This document shows, one piece after another, positions 34,630 through 45,083 of a stretch of 64,000 nt of DNA (its first letter is position 1; every line of letters begins with the position of its first letter). Position numbers and translations under genes: made by a program. This DNA comes from Archangium gephyra (GTDB lineage: Bacteria > Myxococcota > Myxococcia > Myxococcales > Myxococcaceae): the NCBI RefSeq assembly GCF_001027285.1, contig NZ_CP011509.1, forward strand, positions 10,812,501 to 10,876,500, written 5' to 3'. Below the pieces are notes generated by a model. That model did not search any database. It saw nothing but the letters and a program-made list of their open reading frames with translations, and was not told the DNA's origin.

Positions 34630-35768
34630 AGCGGGCACAGCAGGAGGCGGCAGCGCAGGCCGCCGTTGCGCACCGGGAGATTGCGCTCCTCGGGCAGGCC
34701 CAGCGCACGGACGAGGCCCGCGTCCTCCGGGAGCAGCACGGCGGCGCGCCAGCCCGGGAAGGCCCGCCGGAAGGTGGCGCCCATCGCCCGGTACAGCCCC
34801 GGCAGGTCCTCCGCCTCCCCCACCCGCTTGCCGTAGGGAGGATTCACCACCACCAGCCCGGGCCCGAGCCCCGCGGGCGCCGCCAGCGTGCGCACGTCCT
34901 GGCGCTCCAGCGTGAGCGTCACCCCGGCCCGACGGGCGTTGCGCCGCGCCGTGCCCAGCGAGCCCGCGTTGATGTCGTAGCCCCGCGGGGCCGAGCGCGG
35001 TGAGGGCAGGGCCTCCGCCTCCGCCCTCGCCTTGCGCGCGCTCCAGGCCGCCGCGTCGAAGCCGGGGAAGCGCTCGAAGGCGAACGCGCGCCCGAGCCCC
35101 GGCGCCCGCCGCTGGGACATCCACGCGCCCTCGATGAGGAAGGTGCCCGAGCCACACATCGGGTCCACCAGCGGCTCCCCCCCGTCATACCCGGCCAGCA
35201 CCAGGATGCCCGCGGCGAGCGTCTCGCGCAGGGGCGCCCGGCTCACCTCCTGCCGGTACCCGCGCCGGTGCATCGGCTCTCCGCTGGTGTCCGCGCTCAC
35301 CGTGCAGGTGTCGCCCTCCACGCGGACCAGCAGGGTGAGACCCTCGGAGGACTCCTCGTCCAGCGGGCCCGCGCGCTCCACCGAGGGCAGGCCCCAGGCC
35401 CGCGCCGCGGCGGCCAGTACCGCGTCCGGCCCCTTGAAGCGCGCGCGGTGAAGGACCACCGAGAGCCTCGGCACCGTCCGCCCGTCCCACACCGGGCCCA
35501 GGGGCAGCGCCGCCAGGCCCTTGGAGAGGGCGCCAGCGTCCGCCGCGGTGAAGCGTCCCAGGCGCAGCCACACGCGGCTCGCCGTGCGCAGGCGCAGGTT
35601 GGCCTCCTGGTGCAGCCCCGGCGCGCCCATGAGCTCCACGCCGCCGTCCACCGGACGGGACGAGAAGCCCAGGGCCTCGGCCTCGGCGTGGACGGCGGGC
35701 TCCAGCCCCGGCAGCGCCGGGACGAAGACGTGCTCCCTCTGTTGGACGTTCGTCACCTGAAGCGGCAT
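34626..35768 (-). CDS. THUMP-domain RNA guanine/adenine methyltransferase (RlmL/TrmN-like)
   Basis: 380 residues. The N-terminal part (about 15-160) is a ferredoxin-like/THUMP region that binds RNA. The catalytic domain has the SAM loop DPMCGSGTFLIEG (about 202-214) and the base-flipping motif NPPYGKR (about 309-315), a combination typical of N2-guanine methyltransferases such as RlmL, TrmN and Trm14. It lacks the second (RlmK) half of E. coli RlmL. Substrate (23S rRNA or tRNA) is not resolved. The stop codon shares bases with the convergent kinase gene. Confidence 0.9.
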   Translation of the reverse strand: MPLQVTNVQQREHVFVPALPGLEPAVHAEAEALGFSSRPVDGGVELMGAPGLHQEANLRLRTASRVWLRLGRFTAADAGALSKGLAALPLGPVWDGRTVPRLSVVLHRARFKGPDAVLAAAARAWGLPSVERAGPLDEESSEGLTLLVRVEGDTCTVSADTSGEPMHRRGYRQEVSRAPLRETLAAGILVLAGYDGGEPLVDPMCGSGTFLIEGAWMSQRRAPGLGRAFAFERFPGFDAAAWSARKARAEAEALPSPRSAPRGYDINAGSLGTARRNARRAGVTLTLERQDVRTLAAPAGLGPGLVVVNPPYGKRVGEAEDLPGLYRAMGATFRRAFPGWRAAVLLPEDAGLVRALGLPEERNLPVRNGGLRCRLLLCPL

Positions 35769-35839
35769 TGTCCGCGGCTGACGCCCGGCCGCAATGCTTT
35801 CCTCGAAGGAACGTCCACCGGGCTGGTAGGAAGCAGGCC

Positions 35840-36724
35840 ATGAGCGCAGCCGTGACGACCGCCCGCAACCGCCCCAAGGAGTACGAGGTGACGGTGAGCG
35901 AGGTGCGCCTGGAGACGCACGACACCGCCACCCTCTCTCTGGACTTCGGCCCGGAGCGCCCCGAGTACAAGGCCGGCCAGTTCCTCAACCTGGATCCGCA
36001 CCAGTTCCCCGCCCTGGGCCGCTTCGCCGCCTACCTCCAGGAGCACAAGGGCCGCAAGGAGCCCGCGCGCTCGTACTCGCTCGCCTCCGCGCCGCACGAG
36101 CCCCTGGTGGCCATCACCGTGAAGGACGAGGACTACATCCCCGGCTTCACCCGCTACCCGCCCCTGCTCTCGCCCTACCTCGTCCACGCGCCGCTCACCG
36201 GCTCGCGGATGAAGGTGTTGGGCTTCATGGGGCCCTATGTCCTGCCGGACGACGTGGAGGAGCGCACGGACCACCTCGTCCACGTCGTCGCCGGCTCCGG
36301 CGCGGTGCCCAACTTCTCCATCATCAAGGACGCCCTGCACCGGGGCCTCAAGCCGCGCCACACCGTCATCTGCTCCAACAAGACGTGGGGCGACATCCTC
36401 TACCGCGAGGCCTTCGAGGCGCTCGAGCGCGCCCACCCGGACAAGCTGCGCGTGGTGCACACCCTCACCCGGGAGATGGACGAGTCGCGCTTCAGCGCCG
36501 CCGTGCGCAAGGGCCGCATCAGCGAGGCCCTGTTGGAGGAGCTCATCCCGGACCGGGCCACGTGCCTCGTCTACGTGTGCGGCCCGGCCATCACCCCGTG
36601 GGACCGGCGCAAGGCGCTGGAGACGCGCACCCCCGCCACGCCGCGCTTCATGGAGGCGGTGCTCGGCCACCTCCACACGATTGGCCTCGAGGACAAGCGC
36701 ATCAAGCGGGAGTCGTACGGGTAG
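35840..36724 (+). CDS. FAD-binding ferredoxin reductase-like oxidoreductase
   Basis: 294 residues. FNR-type domains: the FAD motif RSYSLASAP (about 87-95) and the NAD(P)-binding half with VVAGSGAVPNFSIIKDAL (GxGxxP-type loop), HTVICSNKTWGDILY and VYVCGPAI. There is no fused 2Fe-2S domain, so electrons would pass to or from a separate ferredoxin or flavin-dependent partner. The NAD(P) loop reads SGAVPN instead of the more usual TGIAP, which could alter cofactor use. It is divergent from the THUMP methyltransferase and its 3' end overlaps the next gene by 23 bases. Confidence 0.88.
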   Translation: MSAAVTTARNRPKEYEVTVSEVRLETHDTATLSLDFGPERPEYKAGQFLNLDPHQFPALGRFAAYLQEHKGRKEPARSYSLASAPHEPLVAITVKDEDYIPGFTRYPPLLSPYLVHAPLTGSRMKVLGFMGPYVLPDDVEERTDHLVHVVAGSGAVPNFSIIKDALHRGLKPRHTVICSNKTWGDILYREAFEALERAHPDKLRVVHTLTREMDESRFSAAVRKGRISEALLEELIPDRATCLVYVCGPAITPWDRRKALETRTPATPRFMEAVLGHLHTIGLEDKRIKRESYG

Positions 36725-37589
36725 CCTCGGGAGGCGTGGGCTGCGACGTGGGACTCCTGGGCTCCACGCCCAGCACCCGCGCCAGCTTGGGCCGCACCCC
36801 GAAGGAGCCCAGCAGCGACTCCAGCTTCGCGCGCGCCTGCCGGTTCTCCCGGTGCACGCGCCGGCCCAGAATCAGCTCGTTCTTCAGCGAGTGCTCCCAG
36901 CCCGTCAGCTCCGTCACCGTCACCTGGTAGCCGAAGGCCTCCAGCGTCAGCGCGCGGATGACGTTGGTGAGGTGGCTGCCGAACTCCCGCCGGTGCCACG
37001 CGTGCTGGTAGAGCAGCGCCAGCGTCGCGTCCACGGCCTGCTTGCTCTCCTTGAGCTGCTGGGCCACCTCGGCCTGACAGCATGGCACCACCGCCACGTA
37101 GTCCGCGCCCTTCTGGATGGCCACCGCCAGCGCGTCGTCCGTCGCCGTGTCGCACGCGTGCAGCGCCATGAGCACGTGGATGCGCTCGGGCCACTGCGCC
37201 TCTTCCAGGTGCGCCGTCTGGAACTCCATCCGCCCGAAGCCCAGCCGCCCGGCCCGCTCCTTCGCCCGCTGCGTCAGCTCCGGCCGCCCCTCCACGCTCA
37301 GCAGCGTGCCCGCCTCGGCGTCCTTGAGGAACAGCTCGTAGAGGATGAAGCCCAGGTACGCGTTGCCGCTGCCCGCGTCCACCACCACGGGCGCGCCATG
37401 CCGCGACTGCACGTCCTCCATGGCCGGCCGCACCAGGCCCACCAGGTGGTTGACCTGCTTGAGCTTGCGCAGCGCGTCCGCGTTGAGGTTGCCCTCGCGC
37501 GTGAGCAGGTGCAGCTCGCGCAGCAGTTCCTTCGACTGGTCCGGCAGCAGCTCCCGCCGGACCTGCTTGCCTTTGACCTGCCGTCTCAG
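36702..37589 (-). CDS. Methyltransferase domain 32-type protein with probable CTG start
   Basis: 295 residues if started at the CTG at 37589. The SAM loop DAGSGNAYLG and the motif ALHACDTATDDAL, followed by a Cys-containing VVPCCQAEV, identify the PF13679 (GSTCD-like) methyltransferase group. Of the ordinary start codons, the first available is a GTG at 37442. The 49 codons before it encode a conserved-looking helical segment (ELLPDQSKELLRELHLL) with normal codon bias. No ATG, GTG or TTG occurs between the preceding stop (37623-37625) and that GTG. The CTG overlaps the Nfu stop codon as CTGA, mirroring an ATGA coupling. The substrate is unknown. Confidence 0.8.
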   Translation of the reverse strand: MRRQVKGKQVRRELLPDQSKELLRELHLLTREGNLNADALRKLKQVNHLVGLVRPAMEDVQSRHGAPVVVDAGSGNAYLGFILYELFLKDAEAGTLLSVEGRPELTQRAKERAGRLGFGRMEFQTAHLEEAQWPERIHVLMALHACDTATDDALAVAIQKGADYVAVVPCCQAEVAQQLKESKQAVDATLALLYQHAWHRREFGSHLTNVIRALTLEAFGYQVTVTELTGWEHSLKNELILGRRVHRENRQARAKLESLLGSFGVRPKLARVLGVEPRSPTSQPTPPEATRTTPA

Positions 37590-38146
37590 ACGGACACCAC
37601 TTCGTTGACCTCGGGGACGAGCTCACGCAGGCGCGTCTCGATTCCCATCTTCAACGTCGCCGTGGACGAGGGGCAGCCCGCGCACGAGCCCTTCATGTGC
37701 AGGTAGACGATGCCCTCCTCGAAGCGGTCCAGGGTGATGTCGCCGCCGTCCTGCGCCACCGCCGGCCGGATCTCCGCGTCCAGGATGTCCTGGATGCGCG
37801 CCTCCACCGAGCCGCCCGCGCCCGTCGCCGTGCGCGCCGCCGCCAGCGCCTCCTCGTTCACCGACGGCAGCCCCGCCGTCAGGTGCTCGTCCAGCGTGGC
37901 CATCACCGCGTCGTTCAGCTCGTCCCACTCGCCCTCGTCGCCCTTGGTGACGGTGACGAAGTTGCTGCCCACCATCACCGCCATCACGCCCTTGATGCCC
38001 ATGAGCTTGACCGCCAGCGGCGACTTCTCCTCGGCCGCCTGCTTGCTCGTGATGTTCACCGCACCGGACGACACGAGCCGCCGATCCACCACGTACTTCA
38101 GCGTGCTGGGGTTGGGCGTCCACTCGAGCTGGATGTTCACCGACAT
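37586..38146 (-). CDS. Nfu-type iron-sulfur cluster carrier
   Basis: 186 residues. The N-terminal Nfu_N domain (WTPNPSTLKYVV, about 9-20) and the C-terminal NifU domain with the cluster cysteines C155-AG-C158 are both present. GGDITLDRFEEGIVYLHM precedes the cysteines as in all Nfu proteins. It transfers assembled 4Fe-4S clusters to apo-proteins in the cytoplasm. AGGAG lies ten bases upstream of the ATG. It is co-transcribed with the following methyltransferase gene. Confidence 0.94.
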   Translation of the reverse strand: MSVNIQLEWTPNPSTLKYVVDRRLVSSGAVNITSKQAAEEKSPLAVKLMGIKGVMAVMVGSNFVTVTKGDEGEWDELNDAVMATLDEHLTAGLPSVNEEALAAARTATGAGGSVEARIQDILDAEIRPAVAQDGGDITLDRFEEGIVYLHMKGSCAGCPSSTATLKMGIETRLRELVPEVNEVVSV

Positions 38147-38302
38147 GTGGAAATTTCTCCTGTGCCCTTCCTCTAAGCCGCCCGTCCGCCCGTGGCAACC
38201 GGGAGGTGGGGGGGTTATCCCCTTCCTGGATTGCTTTATCGGACAATCAGATTTTTACCTGACTTCAGTGGATGACCGTCCAGGCATGATAAGCTGAGAG
38301 AA

Positions 38303-38320
38303 CGGTTGGACTTCCAACCG
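38303..38320. promoter_or_regulatory. Perfect 8-bp inverted repeat in the DUF2378 leader
   Basis: CGGTTGGA-CT-TCCAACCG, directly abutting the Shine-Dalgarno (GGGGGAG) of the DUF2378 gene. As DNA it could be a repressor site; as RNA an 8-bp hairpin next to the ribosome site could limit translation. An AT-rich stretch at 38231-38265 is the likely promoter. Confidence 0.5.
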
Positions 38321-38333
38321 GGGGAGATGTCCC

Positions 38334-38903
38334 ATGGAGAGCCCGAGTCTGCTGGCGCAGGCCCCCAGATTGGCAACGCAGCCGCGCATCCCATCGAGTG
38401 TCTTCGAGGGCCTCTTCGTCCGGGGACTGGAGCCGAACAGCCAGCTGGCCCGGGCCCTGGTCACCGAGGGGTATGACCCCAAGTGCCCCGAGGTGGACTA
38501 CCCGGTGCAGGTGTGGAAGCGGTGCGTGGCGCTGGCCAGGGACCTGGCCTATGGGGAGCTGAGTGACGCGGACGCCTACCGCATCCTCGGCCGCAAGCTG
38601 ACCGAGGGCTTCGCGGACACGCTGGTGGGCCGGGTGGCCGCGGTGGCGCTGCCCATGATTGGCGCGGCACGCGTGGTGGAGCGGCTGCCGCGCTACCTCG
38701 CGATGATGGGGCGGCCGGACCTGGACGTGCAGCTGGTGCCGGTGGGCGAGCGCGCCCGGCGCATCACCATCCCCGACACGCACAACCGCCCGGAGTTCAT
38801 CGCCGGCGCGCTCGAGGTGGCGCTGGAGCGGGCCCACGTGCAGCCCATCGTCAGCGTGGAGGATCGCTCGCACCTGGGCTTCCGCCTCCTCGTGCGCTGG
38901 TAG
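38334..38903 (+). CDS. DUF2378 (TIGR02265-type) myxobacterial family protein
   Basis: 189 residues. It shows the family layout: an N-terminal FEGLFVRGLEP segment (about 21-31), the Tyr/Asp-rich YDPKCPEVDYPVQVWKR block (about 44-60), and the AYRILGRKLTEGF turn (about 82-94). The C-terminus ends in FRLLVRW. DUF2378 is a large paralogous family almost confined to myxobacteria, of unknown function and often near signalling genes. A 175-base leader with an inverted repeat next to the ribosome site precedes the ATG. The gene is followed after 13 bases by a small hypothetical gene. Confidence 0.88.
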   Translation: MESPSLLAQAPRLATQPRIPSSVFEGLFVRGLEPNSQLARALVTEGYDPKCPEVDYPVQVWKRCVALARDLAYGELSDADAYRILGRKLTEGFADTLVGRVAAVALPMIGAARVVERLPRYLAMMGRPDLDVQLVPVGERARRITIPDTHNRPEFIAGALEVALERAHVQPIVSVEDRSHLGFRLLVRW

Positions 38904-38916
38904 GAGAGGACACCCC

Positions 38917-39357
38917 ATGGCCTATCCCCCCCGGCTGGCGCACCTGGCCACGCGCCCCGTGGTGGTGGCGAAGCTGATCCCCACCTACTCGCGCGCCCAC
39001 AACATCGACGAGGACGAGGCCGCCCAGCGGCTCTCCGCCGCCCTCCAGGGCCGGCTGCTGCCGTGGCTGCTGGAGGAGGCGTGGACGGCCATGCGGGGCA
39101 AGTCCAAGCGGCTCGACGACGAGGGCCTGCTGGAGAAGGTGGCCACCACGTTGAAGGACCGGCCGACGCGCCCCGGGCGGGTGGCGGAGCTGAACCCCGC
39201 GTGGAGCGCCTTCCTGGTGCTCGCGGACCTGGAGGCCGGCACCGCCAGCGAGGCCGCGCGCCGGGTGATGGAGTCGCCCGAGGGCCGTCAGCGCGCCCAG
39301 GCCGGGCTGGCCGAGGTGGGCCGCTTCCTCGCCGCCGAGCTCACCCGGGGCCGCTAG
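38917..39357 (+). CDS. Hypothetical helical protein
   Basis: 146 residues, soluble and almost wholly helical, not recognised. A GGAGAGGA ribosome site precedes the ATG, so it is likely co-expressed with the DUF2378 gene. It has a Trp pair (LPWLLEEAWTAMRG, about 48-61) and an Ala/Arg/Glu-rich C-terminus (EAARRVMESPEGRQRAQ). There are no cysteines, signal peptide or membrane segment. Myxobacterial restriction is likely but not shown. Confidence 0.7.
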   Translation: MAYPPRLAHLATRPVVVAKLIPTYSRAHNIDEDEAAQRLSAALQGRLLPWLLEEAWTAMRGKSKRLDDEGLLEKVATTLKDRPTRPGRVAELNPAWSAFLVLADLEAGTASEAARRVMESPEGRQRAQAGLAEVGRFLAAELTRGR

Positions 39358-39400
39358 GCCGCTGCCCCCACCCTGCCTTCCGGGCGCGCACCGCGCGAAG

Positions 39401-39419
39401 TTGTCCAACTGTTGGACAA
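39401..39419. promoter_or_regulatory. Perfect 9-bp inverted repeat upstream of the GNAT-clpSA operon
   Basis: TTGTCCAAC-T-GTTGGACAA, 98 bases before the GNAT ATG. No run of T follows, so it is not a canonical terminator. Symmetry and length (19 bp) fit a dimeric repressor. It shares the half-site GTTGGAC with the repeat at 38303. A possible -10 (TTATAG) lies at about 39494. Confidence 0.5.
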
Positions 39420-39516
39420 GTTCTGGAAGAGCGTGCCCGGCGGGGCGCCCCCGCCCCTGAATCGAGCGGGCTGGCGGGCCAACGGCCCGGCCGTTATAGG
39501 CTGCGGCCGCTCGACG

Positions 39517-40695
39517 ATGTCCGACACGCTGCCGCCCACCCTGCGCATCCATCGCGCCATCACCGAGGTTCCCCGGGGAGCCTGGGACGCGCTGCTCGAC
39601 GACGCGGGCCGGCCCTTCCTGGAGTGGGCCTTCCTCGCGGCGCTGGAGGAGAGTGGCAGTGTGGGGCCCCATGTGGGCTGGCACCCCCACCACCTCACGC
39701 TGTGGAGGGGCTCCCGGCTGGTGGCGGCGGCCCCCGCGTACCTCAAGGACGACAGCCACGGCGAGTTCGTCGCGGACGGGGCCTGGGCCACCGCCGCCGA
39801 GCGGCTGGGCGTGCGCTACTACCCCAAGCTGGTGCTGGCCGTGCCCTTCACCCCCGTCACCGGCCGCCGGCTGCTGGTGGCCCCCGGCGAGGACCGGCCC
39901 GCCCGGGAGGCGGAGCTGGCCCGCGCCGCCCTGGAGTACGCCCGGGCCCGGGGCTTCTCCAGCGTCCACGTCCTCTTCCCCACCGAGGCGGAGACCCATG
40001 CCCTGGAGGCCGCCGGTTACGCGGTGCGTCTGGGCGTGCAGTACCAGTGGCGCAACCCGGGCTACGGCTCCTTCGAGGACTTCCTGGGCCGCTTCCACAC
40101 CCGGCGGCGCAACCAGCTTCGCCGGGAGCTGCGCGCCCCGGCCGCCCAGGGCCTCACCCTGCGCACCCTCCGGGGCGACGCCCTGGCCGGAGTGGACCCG
40201 GACGACCTTTACCGCCTGTATGCCGCCACGGTGGACAAGTACCCATGGGGGGTGCGCTTCCTCACCCGGGACTTCTTCGCGCGGATGCTGGCCACCTTCC
40301 CCCACGCCTGTGAGGTGGTGGAGGCCCGCCGCGAGGGCCGGCTGGTGGCGGGCGCCTTCAACCTGGTGGGGCCCCGGACGCTCTATGGCCGGTATTGGGG
40401 CTGCTTCGAGGAGCACCCCTTCCTCCACTTCAACGTGTGCCTCTACCACCCGGTGGCGGACGCCATCGCCCGGGGGCTGGAGCGCTTCGAGCCGGGCGCG
40501 GGCGGGGAGCACAAGCTCACCCGGGGGTTCGAGCCGGGCCTCACCTGGAGCGCTCACTTGCTCTTCCACCCGGGGGTCGACCGGGCTGTACGCTCCTTCC
40601 TGGAGCACGAACGGGCGGCCGTGCTGGCTGGCCTGCCCCGGTGGCGGGCCGAAACAGGATTCAAGCGGGGGCCGTTGGTGCCCCCTACTCGTTAG
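39517..40695 (+). CDS. COG3146-type GNAT family N-acyltransferase
   Basis: 392 residues. The early GAWDALLDDAGRPFLEWAFL and LVAAAPAYLKDDSHGEFV blocks, the VPFTPVTGRRLL strand and the late HPFLHFNVCLYHPVADAI region match a large GNAT-like group. It is related by fold to FemX-type peptidyltransferases (sometimes called peptidogalycan biosynthesis proteins). Biochemistry is not established. It is the first gene of an apparent operon: clpS begins nine bases after its stop with its own AGGGAG site. Confidence 0.88.
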   Translation: MSDTLPPTLRIHRAITEVPRGAWDALLDDAGRPFLEWAFLAALEESGSVGPHVGWHPHHLTLWRGSRLVAAAPAYLKDDSHGEFVADGAWATAAERLGVRYYPKLVLAVPFTPVTGRRLLVAPGEDRPAREAELARAALEYARARGFSSVHVLFPTEAETHALEAAGYAVRLGVQYQWRNPGYGSFEDFLGRFHTRRRNQLRRELRAPAAQGLTLRTLRGDALAGVDPDDLYRLYAATVDKYPWGVRFLTRDFFARMLATFPHACEVVEARREGRLVAGAFNLVGPRTLYGRYWGCFEEHPFLHFNVCLYHPVADAIARGLERFEPGAGGEHKLTRGFEPGLTWSAHLLFHPGVDRAVRSFLEHERAAVLAGLPRWRAETGFKRGPLVPPTR

Positions 40696-40704
40696 AGGGA
40701 GACC

Positions 40705-41031
40705 ATGTCCCGAGAGAAGTACGACCCGGATTCCAACGTTGTCACGGAGACGGTACCGCAGAAGAAGCTCAAGCGGCCCACCCTCTACAAGGTACTGCTG
40801 CACAACGACAACTACACGACCCGGGAGTTCGTGGTGGCCGTCTTGAAGGAGGTCTTCCACAAATCCGAAGCGGACGCCGTGCAGATCATGCTGCACGTTC
40901 ATTACAACGGAATCGGCGTGGCTGGCGTTTATACGTTCGAGGTCGCCGAGACGAAGATACGGACCGTGGAGGCGGCGGCGCGGGAGAATGGCTTCCCGCT
41001 GCGCCTCTCGATGGAACCAGAGGAAGGTTGA
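40705..41031 (+). CDS. clpS: ClpS adaptor
   Basis: 108 residues. ClpS hands N-degron proteins to ClpAP. The adaptor core is clear: YKVLLHNDNYTTREFVVAVL (about 28-47) includes the Asn-Asp-x-Tyr-Thr surface, in which Asn34/Asp35 and Thr38 contact the substrate amino group. HVHYNGIGVAGVYTFE (about 64-79) includes the conserved His. A flexible N-terminal 25 residues insert into the ClpA pore. It lies four bases before clpA. Confidence 0.97.
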   Translation: MSREKYDPDSNVVTETVPQKKLKRPTLYKVLLHNDNYTTREFVVAVLKEVFHKSEADAVQIMLHVHYNGIGVAGVYTFEVAETKIRTVEAAARENGFPLRLSMEPEEG

Positions 41032-41035
41032 GACC

Positions 41036-43342
<2,307 letters not shown>

Positions 43343-43364
43343 CGAGAAGAACCCCGGAAACGAC

Positions 43365-43402
43365 AAGGGCCAGGTCGGAGGGTCTCCCCTCCCCTGGCCC
43401 TT
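43365..43402. terminator. Bidirectional hairpin terminator
   Basis: AAGGGCCAGG / CCTGGCCCTT with an 18-base loop, followed by CGTCTTTCC on the plus strand. It lies between the convergent clpA and mcp genes and fits a shared terminator, although the T tract is weak. Confidence 0.7.
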
Positions 43403-43426
43403 CGTCTTTCCTACCCGTTGGCGGGA

Positions 43427-45025
43427 CTACTGGACCCGGTAGGTCTTCACCGCGCTGCTGAGCTGGTCGGCGATGATCTGCAGGGTGGTGGCGGCCTCAC
43501 CGGTGGCGCCGATGCGCGACACGGTCTCGTCCATCATCTTGGACAGGTCGCTCACGGCGGTGGTGATCTGGTTGATGCCCACGTTCTGCTGGCCCACGGC
43601 GGCGGCGATCTGCCGCACGGCGGCGGCGTTGTCCTGGATGATGGAGGACAGCTCGCGCAGGTTCTTGCCGTAGGTGCGCACCTGCTCCAGGCCCGCCTCC
43701 ATGCGCTGCGAGCCACGCTCGGTGATGCGCACGGCCATGGCCACCGAGTTGCCGATATCGTCCAGCAGCTCGCGCACGCGGTCCGTGGACTCGATGGACT
43801 GGTCGGCCAGGGCGCGGATTTCACGGGCCACCACGCCGAAGCCCTTGCCGTGCTCGCCGGAGCGGACGGCCTCGATGGCGGCGTTGAGGGCCAGCATGTT
43901 GGACTGGTCGGCCAGGTCCTTCACCGTCTGGGTGATGCTGCCGATCTGCACCGTGCGCTCACCCAGCTCGAGGATCTTCCCGGCGATCTCCTGCACCTGG
44001 GTGCGGATGTCGTTGAGGCCCACGAGCGTCTGCTCCAGGGCGGCCTCGCCCGCGCGGCTCAGCTCGTCGGCGCGCTCGGCCACGGAGAGCACCGAGTCGG
44101 CCTTCTGGGCGGCCAGGAGACTCGTCTGGCGGATCTCCTGGGCGGTGACCTGCGTCTCCTGGAGAGCGGAGGCCTGACGGGAGACCGTCTGCGACTGCTC
44201 GGCGGCGGAGGTGTTGAGCTGCTCGGTGGAGGCGTTGAGGGCCTCGGCGGCCTGCTGGAGGTTCTGCGTCACCGTGCGCAGGCGGTCCACCATCTGCGCG
44301 AAGGAGCGGGCGAGCACGCCCACCTCGCTCGAGGCAGCCACCGGGATGGGACGGGTGAGGTCGCCGGACTCGACGATGTGGGAGGCCACGTCGGCCAGCT
44401 CACGCAGCGGGCCCACGATGGAGCGGCTCAGCACGGACACCGCCCCGATGCCACCCAGGACGATGAGCAGGCCCAGCCCCATCATGGTGAACCACAGCCG
44501 GCCCACCTGCCTGCCGACGTTGTCGTGCTTCATGCCCACGTGCACCACGCCGCGCATTCCGCCCGCCAGCGGGGCGGCCACGTCGGCGGCGGCCACCTGC
44601 CTGCCGTCGATCGTCACCTCCACCCGCTCCTGCACCTTCACGCGCTCACCGTTGGTGAGCTCGCCGAGCTGCAGGCTGTTGGCGCTCAGCAGCGCCTGGG
44701 GGAACTCGCCGGAGAAGGTGCTGGCCAGCACGTTGTTGGCGCTGTCCACCACGTAGAGGTAACCCACGCCCTCGACGTCACGGAACGTGTCCAGCAGGGG
44801 CTGCAGCGAGGTGGCGCCGTCGGCCGACGCCCGCTCGGCGGCGGCGGACAGGCCGATGGCGACCGCCTTGCCCTCGCTCACGGTGCTGTCCACGAGGTTG
44901 CCGCGCAGCCGGTTGGCCGCGACTGCGGTGAGCAGGATGACGATGGCGACACCGACCCCCGCTGTGAGGAAGACGATCTTGGGGCCGATGCCGAGCGATT
45001 TATTGGAGGTGGCGTGGGGGCTCAC
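43427..45025 (-). CDS. Methyl-accepting chemotaxis protein with periplasmic sensor
   Basis: 532 residues from a GTG with GAGGAG upstream. It has TM1 (about 16-38), a 140-residue periplasmic ligand domain, TM2 (about 178-203), HAMP (about 205-258) and a long coiled coil. The signalling tip [20 protein letters not shown] differs from the standard IADQTNLLALNAAIEAAR at a few positions. Adaptation segments with Glu/Gln flank the tip. No CheR-tethering pentapeptide is at the C-terminus (ends KTYRVQ). It is the last gene of the che operon, 58 bases from cheB. Confidence 0.95.
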   Translation of the reverse strand: MSPHATSNKSLGIGPKIVFLTAGVGVAIVILLTAVAANRLRGNLVDSTVSEGKAVAIGLSAAAERASADGATSLQPLLDTFRDVEGVGYLYVVDSANNVLASTFSGEFPQALLSANSLQLGELTNGERVKVQERVEVTIDGRQVAAADVAAPLAGGMRGVVHVGMKHDNVGRQVGRLWFTMMGLGLLIVLGGIGAVSVLSRSIVGPLRELADVASHIVESGDLTRPIPVAASSEVGVLARSFAQMVDRLRTVTQNLQQAAEALNASTEQLNTSAAEQSQTVSRQASALQETQVTAQEIRQTSLLAAQKADSVLSVAERADELSRAGEAALEQTLVGLNDIRTQVQEIAGKILELGERTVQIGSITQTVKDLADQSNMLALNAAIEAVRSGEHGKGFGVVAREIRALADQSIESTDRVRELLDDIGNSVAMAVRITERGSQRMEAGLEQVRTYGKNLRELSSIIQDNAAAVRQIAAAVGQQNVGINQITTAVSDLSKMMDETVSRIGATGEAATTLQIIADQLSSAVKTYRVQ

Positions 45026-45083
45026 GGAAGCTCCTCAGCGGAGAAGGACGGGGCCGGACGGAGGGACCGGCACGAAAAGGGGC

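Noticed and set aside
34621-34632. Four-base overlap of two convergent stop codons (kinase and THUMP methyltransferase)
   Set aside because: It is seen directly but is a common compact arrangement in this gene-dense genome; no functional meaning is implied.
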